From Lachnospiraceae bacterium (GTDB taxonomy: Bacteria; Bacillota; Clostridia; Lachnospirales; Lachnospiraceae), in the NCBI GenBank assembly GCA_017420605.1, contig JAFOIS010000234.1, forward strand, positions 1-6,500: a DNA stretch of 6,500 bases, in the 5' to 3' direction. A program made the position numbers and the translations under genes. Numbering within the stretch: position 1 is the first letter of the stretch; each line of letters begins with the position of its first letter. Shown here piece by piece: positions 4,859 to 6,500 of this stretch. The notes below the pieces were generated by a model. It saw nothing but the letters and a program-made list of their open reading frames with translations, had not been told where the DNA came from and did not search any database.

Positions 4859-6500
4859 TTATTCCACACCGCGGCGGAAGTGTCCGCGCGTATGATCCCT
4901 GCCGTCTGATACGGCACGCCCGTTCCGGTACGCGTCCGTAAAATCACGGATGATGCCGGCTGTTTCCGTGCCGGTTTCCGTCGTAAACATGAGTCTTACC
5001 GCGCCAAACCCCAGGCTCCGCACGGTCTTCCATTCCGAAAGCAGGCTCAGCGGCACGCTGTTCCAGATCACATTATAGCAGAGTCCACAGACGCTCCATA
5101 CCGGGAATACGACACCCTTCCGGTCGCGTATCGTGCCGCGCGGATCATTGCCCGCGCACCGGTGCGCGTTCCGGAAAAGGCATTGTTTCGTCACCATGAG
5201 CGGGATCCTGCCGTAAACGGGAAGCGTGCTGTTTTCATTCCGTCTTCGCGCAAGTTCCTGTGCCGACAGTTCGAAGGGCGCGGTATCGTGCCGTATACCG
5301 AGCGAAGAAAGAAAAGACTGACTGCTCCGGTTCATGGTATAAAGAGAGCTGTCCGCGATGCATCTTTCGCATAATCCCAGTCTTTTCACCGCGCCAAGCG
5401 TTTCGACGTCCCGGATGAGAAATCCGCTTATTCCGGCATCCGTAAGTGCGCGGAACGGCACGGCTTCGATATACCTGTCTTTTTCCGTCAGAATATACGG
5501 AAACGCTATGTAAGTCTCTTTTCCGGATCTTTTGCCCTCGGACGCAAATGCGCCGGCGCTTTGCGCAAAGGACGCCGGATCTTTCCGTGGGTCCGCGAAG
5601 AAGGACCATTCCGCAATAACGGCATCGACGCCCGGTGCGCCGAAAGCGGCCTCCATCTGTGCGCGGTCGGTAACGAGGGCCTCGATCCGGACCCTGCCGT
5701 TACGATCCGTCCGGACGCCTTCTTCGTCTATTGCCGCATCCCGCGGACCGGACAGCGTTTCCATATGCCTGTACCTGCCGGACAGTATGGAGGAAGTCAG
5801 ATCTTCTACCGCATTCCGCCGCATCCCGGAAAGTATGCCGACCGGCAGGAAACCGCCGCCGTCGGTATCCAGGCTGCATTCACTGACGCAGAAGGGCGTG
5901 TTTCCGAGTTTCCGCAGCTGCTTTTCAAGCATTTCCGCCGTGACGGGAGCTTTTTCCGCTTTCTGTACAACGGGTCCTTCCGCGGATCCTCTGTGACTGC
6001 CGCAGATATAGGTAAACGAAGCGGCATCTCCTTCGCGGAACACTGCCTCCGCCTGCACCGGGATTTTCCTGTCGCACAGAACGTAACGTTCTTCGGCTCT
6101 CTTATTTGCCGCTTCGGAAGCCGGATTGCCTTCCGTAAGCTTTTTATTGTCGACCGCGATCATACCGTTCCGGTCACCCGTCAGGTATCCGTCAGTAAAA
6201 CCGTCCCTCGAAAATAGCGCGGTAAGATCTGCGATCTCTTCTCTGGTCGGCCGTCCGTCACCGCCGTCCGCGATGCGGTCCAGGATCGAACGGTAAACTG
6301 CCGTTACTCCTGCAGCATACGACGGCTTTTTCATACGTCCTTCGATTTTGATCGAATCCACGCCTATACGGCTCAATTCCGCAAGGTGGCCGGCGGCGCA
6401 GAGATCTTTCGGACTCAGGAGATATCCTCCTTCATAAGGAAGGCGGCAGGGCTGCGCACACCGGCCCCGGTTCCCGCTTCGTCCGCCGAACAGGCTGCTC
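4859..6500 (-). CDS. U32 family peptidase-like protein (RlhA/TrhP-related; 5' end outside window)
   Basis: The frame is open from the right edge to TAA 4861-4859, giving 546 visible residues; the N-terminus is missing. The visible start, SSLFGGRSGNRGRCAQPCR, is the U32 signature region (S..G...NrG.CaQpCR). It is followed by YLLSPKDLCA and GVDSIKIEGRMKKPSYAA, the classic end of the U32 core. A middle region (about codons 90-240) fits the position of DUF3656 in long U32 proteins. A second barrel-like half ends with KQCLFRNAHRC, IRDRKGVVFPV and CGLCYN (about 5078-5190), a cysteine set typical of this family. Annotated as collagenase-like peptidases, studied members instead act in RNA hydroxylation (RlhA on 23S rRNA, TrhP on tRNA) or ubiquinone hydroxylation (UbiU/UbiV), often with Fe-S clusters; the exact target here is unknown. 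A TTG at 6376 is internal, not the start. The next gene begins 33 nt after the stop. Confidence 0.9.
   Translation of the reverse strand, partial: SSLFGGRSGNRGRCAQPCRLPYEGGYLLSPKDLCAAGHLAELSRIGVDSIKIEGRMKKPSYAAGVTAVYRSILDRIADGGDGRPTREEIADLTALFSRDGFTDGYLTGDRNGMIAVDNKKLTEGNPASEAANKRAEERYVLCDRKIPVQAEAVFREGDAASFTYICGSHRGSAEGPVVQKAEKAPVTAEMLEKQLRKLGNTPFCVSECSLDTDGGGFLPVGILSGMRRNAVEDLTSSILSGRYRHMETLSGPRDAAIDEEGVRTDRNGRVRIEALVTDRAQMEAAFGAPGVDAVIAEWSFFADPRKDPASFAQSAGAFASEGKRSGKETYIAFPYILTEKDRYIEAVPFRALTDAGISGFLIRDVETLGAVKRLGLCERCIADSSLYTMNRSSQSFLSSLGIRHDTAPFELSAQELARRRNENSTLPVYGRIPLMVTKQCLFRNAHRCAGNDPRGTIRDRKGVVFPVWSVCGLCYNVIWNSVPLSLLSEWKTVRSLGFGAVRLMFTTETGTETAGIIRDFTDAYRNGRAVSDGRDHTRGHFRRGVE

Noticed and set aside
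5561..6217. A 218-codon plus-strand frame opposite the U32 gene
   Set aside because: It lies fully antisense to a clearly homologous U32 coding frame and shows no recognisable family.
6374..6376. TTG as the start codon of the U32 gene
   Set aside because: The frame stays open upstream to the window edge and encodes the conserved RCAQPCR and SPKDLC motifs, so the true start lies outside the window.
6421..6432. AAGGAGGATATC on the minus strand resembling a strong ribosome binding site
   Set aside because: It lies within U32 codons (YEGGYL) and no properly spaced start codon follows in a plausible frame.

Overview
The window looks like chromosomal core sequence from a spore-forming member of the Bacillota, most likely a Clostridia/Lachnospiraceae-type organism with moderate-to-high GC. 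This placement is inferred from gene content: a GerW/YtfJ-family sporulation protein, a DUF2953 (YtfI-like) protein, a SEDS protein next to a class B penicillin-binding protein, and a long U32 peptidase. Strong AGGAGG-type ribosome binding sites also fit. No phylogenetic computation was possible.

All six genes lie on the minus strand and read from the right edge to the left edge. They are, in order: the 3' part of a U32-family protein (6500-4859); a FtsW/RodA/SpoVE-type SEDS glycan polymerase (4825-3437); a class B PBP transpeptidase (about 3519-1690) that overlaps the SEDS gene by about 80 nt; an unrecognised 108-residue protein (1635-1309); a membrane-anchored DUF2953 protein (1308-280); and the 5' part of a GerW-family protein (278-1). 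Spacers are short (33 nt, overlap, 54 nt, 0 nt, 1 nt). No convincing promoter or U-tailed terminator is visible inside the window, so these genes are probably co-transcribed. No gene-free stretch exceeds 55 nt.

The functional core is the SEDS/bPBP pair, which by family knowledge polymerises glycan strands from lipid II and cross-links them. The DUF2953-GerW pair resembles Bacillus subtilis ytfI-ytfJ and ties the locus to sporulation or germination. The U32 protein resembles the RlhA/TrhP-like group linked to RNA hydroxylation.

I found no mobile element, CRISPR array, tRNA/rRNA or obvious new system. The most distinctive features are a long cytoplasmic PBP tail built partly on a 36-bp tandem repeat, TTG starts on both wall-synthesis genes with a long overlap, a perfect 8-bp stem-loop with a GUAA loop between the PBP and the small unknown gene, and the small unknown gene itself.
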